This document shows, one piece after another, positions 62,497-64,000 of a stretch of 64,000 nt of DNA. The notes beneath the pieces are model-generated. The model did no database searches. It was not told where the DNA came from and was given only the letters and a program-made list of their open reading frames with translations. The DNA is from Deltaproteobacteria bacterium (GTDB lineage: Bacteria > Desulfobacterota_D > UBA1144 > Nemesobacterales > Nemesobacteraceae): positions 1 through 64,000 of the forward strand of contig JAJCZR010000035.1 in NCBI GenBank assembly GCA_029262295.1. The letters are read 5' to 3'. The translations under genes were made by a program, and so were the position numbers. Within the stretch, counting starts at the first letter, position 1. Each line of letters starts with the position of its first letter.

Positions 62497-62916
62497 CTAT
62501 TTTCCGCAACCCGTACCATGTTTCCCGTGACCGTGTTTACCTCTTGCCATCATTTGTGCAAGAACTTCTCTTTCCTGCTGGGAAAGTTGAGGAGCAAGCT
62601 CTATTACAGTATCTGACATGATCTCAAACTTTTTATCTTTAAGCTCTTCCATTTTGTCCACATTTGCCTGAAAAGCTTTTTCGTCGAATTCAGGGGCTGT
62701 TAAAACTTCATGCATTGAATTCTTTACTTCTTTCATTTGGCCCCATAGTTCTTTTTTTGCTTCATGGTTCTTTTTCATTGTTTCCACGATTAAGGTCTGT
62801 TTTTCTTTAGATAGCTCTGCAAATGCTTCAAGTTTCTCATATCCTTTTGCAAAAACTGATAAAGTGAATCCTAATGTAAAAACCAGTGCTGATAGTATTA
62901 ATAACTTCTTTTTCAT
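62497..62916 (-). CDS. Spy/CpxP-like periplasmic protein
   Basis: The 139-residue protein has a signal peptide (LLILSALVFTLGFTLSVFA) and an all-helical mature part with ELSKEKQTLIVETMKKNHEAKKE, APEFDEKAF and LSQQEREVLAQMMARG, then a tail GKHGHGKHGTGCGK rich in His and Gly with one Cys. The LSxxQRE/LSKEKQ repeats are those of Spy/ZraP family chaperones; the His/Cys tail could bind metal. GGAGG lies before the start, downstream of a candidate ECF promoter. Confidence 0.82.
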   Translation of the reverse strand: MKKKLLILSALVFTLGFTLSVFAKGYEKLEAFAELSKEKQTLIVETMKKNHEAKKELWGQMKEVKNSMHEVLTAPEFDEKAFQANVDKMEELKDKKFEIMSDTVIELAPQLSQQEREVLAQMMARGKHGHGKHGTGCGK

Positions 62917-62964
62917 TTTTAAAGCCTCCGAAATTTAATTTAGTTTGTAAGCCGACTCATTTAG

Positions 62965-62992
62965 TTATACGGATGTAAAGGTCAAAAACCTT
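62965..62992 (-). promoter_or_regulatory. Candidate ECF-type promoter for the spy-like gene
   Basis: Minus-strand AAGGTTTTTG (62983-62992) could be the -35 and CGTATAA (62965-62971) the -10. The CGT-rich -10 and AT-run -35 are typical of ECF promoters. The call is inference only; no second copy was located by eye. Confidence 0.3.
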
Positions 62993-63071
62993 CAAAGAGT
63001 TTAAAAACAGAAGATTTATTAAAGGTTAAGTAGGGTTTTATTTACAGGATTTGCTGACTGTGCTTGTTTTC

Positions 63072-63608
63072 TTATTCAATACTTTTGTTTTTATGTTTCT
63101 CAAGTGCTTCCTGGGTTTTCTCGGCCATTTCTTCCATAGCATCGCCCATTGCCTTACCCATTTCTTTCATTGCTTCACCCATAGCCTGGCCCATCTCTTT
63201 TCCAGCTTCTTTTAAATTCTTTTCAAACTGCTCAACCGAAAATCCAATCATGGACGTCTGTGTTTTTACAAAATCCACTTTCCAAAGGTTATTTTCTTTG
63301 GTTAAAACAGTTTCAAAATTATACGATTTAATTTCTCCGTTATTAACCACTTCTATTTTTGTGGGGATATAAGCAAGGTCATTTTCAATTCTGGCTTTCT
63401 TTTCTATCTTAATAATTTTGAGTTCAGCATCTTCAGATATAGATGTATCATCCATGGTTCCTGTAACGGCATACTCTTTTGCCTGGGCGAAGTTTTTTGC
63501 CGATAGTGCATTCCAGAATTTATTTGCCACTTTTGATGGATTGTTAATATTAGCACATGAAATGATTGCAAAAATTGCTAGTGACAGAATTACGGGTTTT
63601 CTAAACAT
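63072..63608 (-). CDS. Lipoprotein with DUF4878-like domain and amphipathic Met/Glu-rich tail
   Basis: ATG 63608 (MFRKPVIL) follows GGAGAATAAA; the upstream extension has no such site. A lipoprotein signal (LAIFAIISCANINN) is followed by SKVANKFWNALSAKNFAQAKEYAVTG and an NTF2-like strand region to LWKVDFVKT, resembling DUF4878 lipoproteins. The last 60 residues repeat KEMGQAMGEAMKEMGKAM, a long amphipathic helix of heptad- or undecad-like repeats. Membrane association or oligomerisation by that helix is inference. Confidence 0.75.
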   Translation of the reverse strand: MFRKPVILSLAIFAIISCANINNPSKVANKFWNALSAKNFAQAKEYAVTGTMDDTSISEDAELKIIKIEKKARIENDLAYIPTKIEVVNNGEIKSYNFETVLTKENNLWKVDFVKTQTSMIGFSVEQFEKNLKEAGKEMGQAMGEAMKEMGKAMGDAMEEMAEKTQEALEKHKNKSIE

Positions 63609-63705
63609 TTTATTCTCCAAATGATGATTTAGTTATTGAGTTGATAGTGTGAAATATAAATTATTCTGGATGTTTAATAAAGAAGAAAGGAGAGTTTATA
63701 TAAAA

Positions 63706-63733
63706 AAAGCAGGCAGAAGAATCTGCCTGCTTT
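63706..63733 (-). terminator. Rho-independent terminator
   Basis: AAAGCAGGCAGA pairs with TCTGCCTGCTTT around a four-base loop. On the minus strand it is followed by a T run (complement of the A run at 63702-63708). It ends the His-rich gene upstream, 26 bases after its stop codon. Confidence 0.9.
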
Positions 63734-63758
63734 AATGAGTTATGAATTGATCTAACTA

Positions 63759-64000
63759 TTAGTGATGGTAGTAAAAGTAGTCAAATATTGGTATATGGAG
63801 TGAGAAATGAGCTTTGGGTCCATATCCATAATGCCCGCAACCTCTGTGGTGCCTATGGCCGCTATAATAACTTCTTTTGTAACCATGCCCTTTGTAGCCA
63901 TAACCCTTGTGGCCATAATGTTTTTTATGCCCGTAACGTTTACCGTGACGGTTGTGTTTAAAATGGTTTTTAGGGCCATAATGTTTAAAGTGCTTACCTT
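63759..64000 (-). CDS. His/Gly/Tyr/Lys-rich protein, partial (continues beyond window)
   Basis: The frame ending at TAA 63759-63761 reads KHFKHYGPKNHFKHNRHGKR, then repeated HKGYG, YKGHG, YYSGHRHHRG and CGHYGYG units, and finishes IFDYFYYHH. At least 79 codons are open to the window edge. Another open frame here is hydrophobic-looking and has no such bias, so the His-rich frame is the likely gene. The composition suits metal binding or a low-complexity envelope protein; no family is recognised. It lies next to the Spy-like cluster and ends at a strong terminator. Confidence 0.6.
   Translation of the reverse strand, partial: GKHFKHYGPKNHFKHNRHGKRYGHKKHYGHKGYGYKGHGYKRSYYSGHRHHRGCGHYGYGPKAHFSLHIPIFDYFYYHH

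Noticed and set aside
63752-63979. Open frame encoding a Thr/Ile/Val/Met-rich product on the minus strand
   Set aside because: It is in the frame next to a stronger His/Gly/Tyr-biased frame that ends at the terminator. Its composition is the by-product of GGNCAY-type codons read out of frame.

Overview
The window is AT-rich, densely coded bacterial chromosome from a Gram-negative organism. Evidence for the cell type is type II secretion (GspL/M/N-like) genes, an RND tripartite efflux operon with an outer-membrane factor, AsmA and DUF748 envelope proteins, Spy/CpxP-like periplasmic proteins and several lipoproteins. Secreted proteins with a Cys-containing C-terminal sorting tail, group III truncated haemoglobin and a membrane-fused CCG-domain FeS oxidoreductase suggest a deltaproteobacterial (Desulfobacterota, SAR324 or Dadabacteria-like) lineage. 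The sequence alone does not fix the phylum. No prophage, complete IS or CRISPR array was seen.

Layout. 1-2.7 kb: the 3' end of a secreted, C-terminally sorted protein, dispersed repeats, a MazG-like NTPase, DUF427, an orphan Pycsar-type membrane effector and a VapBC pair. 2.7-7.2 kb: pabB-pabC (folate), the FeS membrane oxidoreductase and tRNA-Met. 7.4-11.2 kb: sugar/surface genes (RmlC-like, GT2, Gfo/Idh), msrB and a glutathionyl-hydroquinone reductase. 11.2-14.2 kb: pheA-hisC-tyrA. 14.3-17.5 kb: gspL-gspM-gspN-cupin. 17.6-21.5 kb: dnaA-dnaN-comF with origin-like sequence on both sides of dnaA. 21.5-31.3 kb: a decayed choice-of-anchor gene, a 146-bp dispersed element, an AsmA protein, a large intact secreted beta-helix protein and a DUF748 protein. 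31.3-32.7 kb: a redox module (group III truncated haemoglobin, MarR with a Cys cluster, divergent CPVC thioredoxin-like protein) with three operator-like repeats. 33-43 kb: GH113-like protein, DUF302 lipoprotein, flavin monooxygenase, AttEFGH-like exporter, VOC proteins, a frameshifted SDR and an azoreductase. 43.2-49.1 kb: RND efflux operon. 49.2-53.8 kb: aldo/keto reductase, ArsR, flippase and asparagine synthetase. 53.9-57.3 kb: pstSCAB. 57.4-60.1 kb: secreted protein and animal-type haem peroxidase. 60.1-64 kb: frameshifted AbrB gene and an envelope-stress cluster (ECF sigma, anti-sigma, two Spy-like proteins, a His/Gly/Tyr-rich protein running off the end).

How genes work together. pheA, hisC and tyrA probably form a complete chorismate to Phe/Tyr branch with HisC as aminotransferase. 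pabB and pabC make p-aminobenzoate. pstSCAB is a full phosphate importer without an adjacent phoU. The AttEFGH-like and RND operons each look self-contained. The points most worth a second look are the C-terminally sorted secreted family with its shared pre-anchor domain, the MarR/truncated haemoglobin/thioredoxin module with triple operators, the ECF/Spy/His-rich cluster, the 146-bp element found next to the 3' ends of minus-strand genes, and two genes broken by single-base changes in homopolymers.
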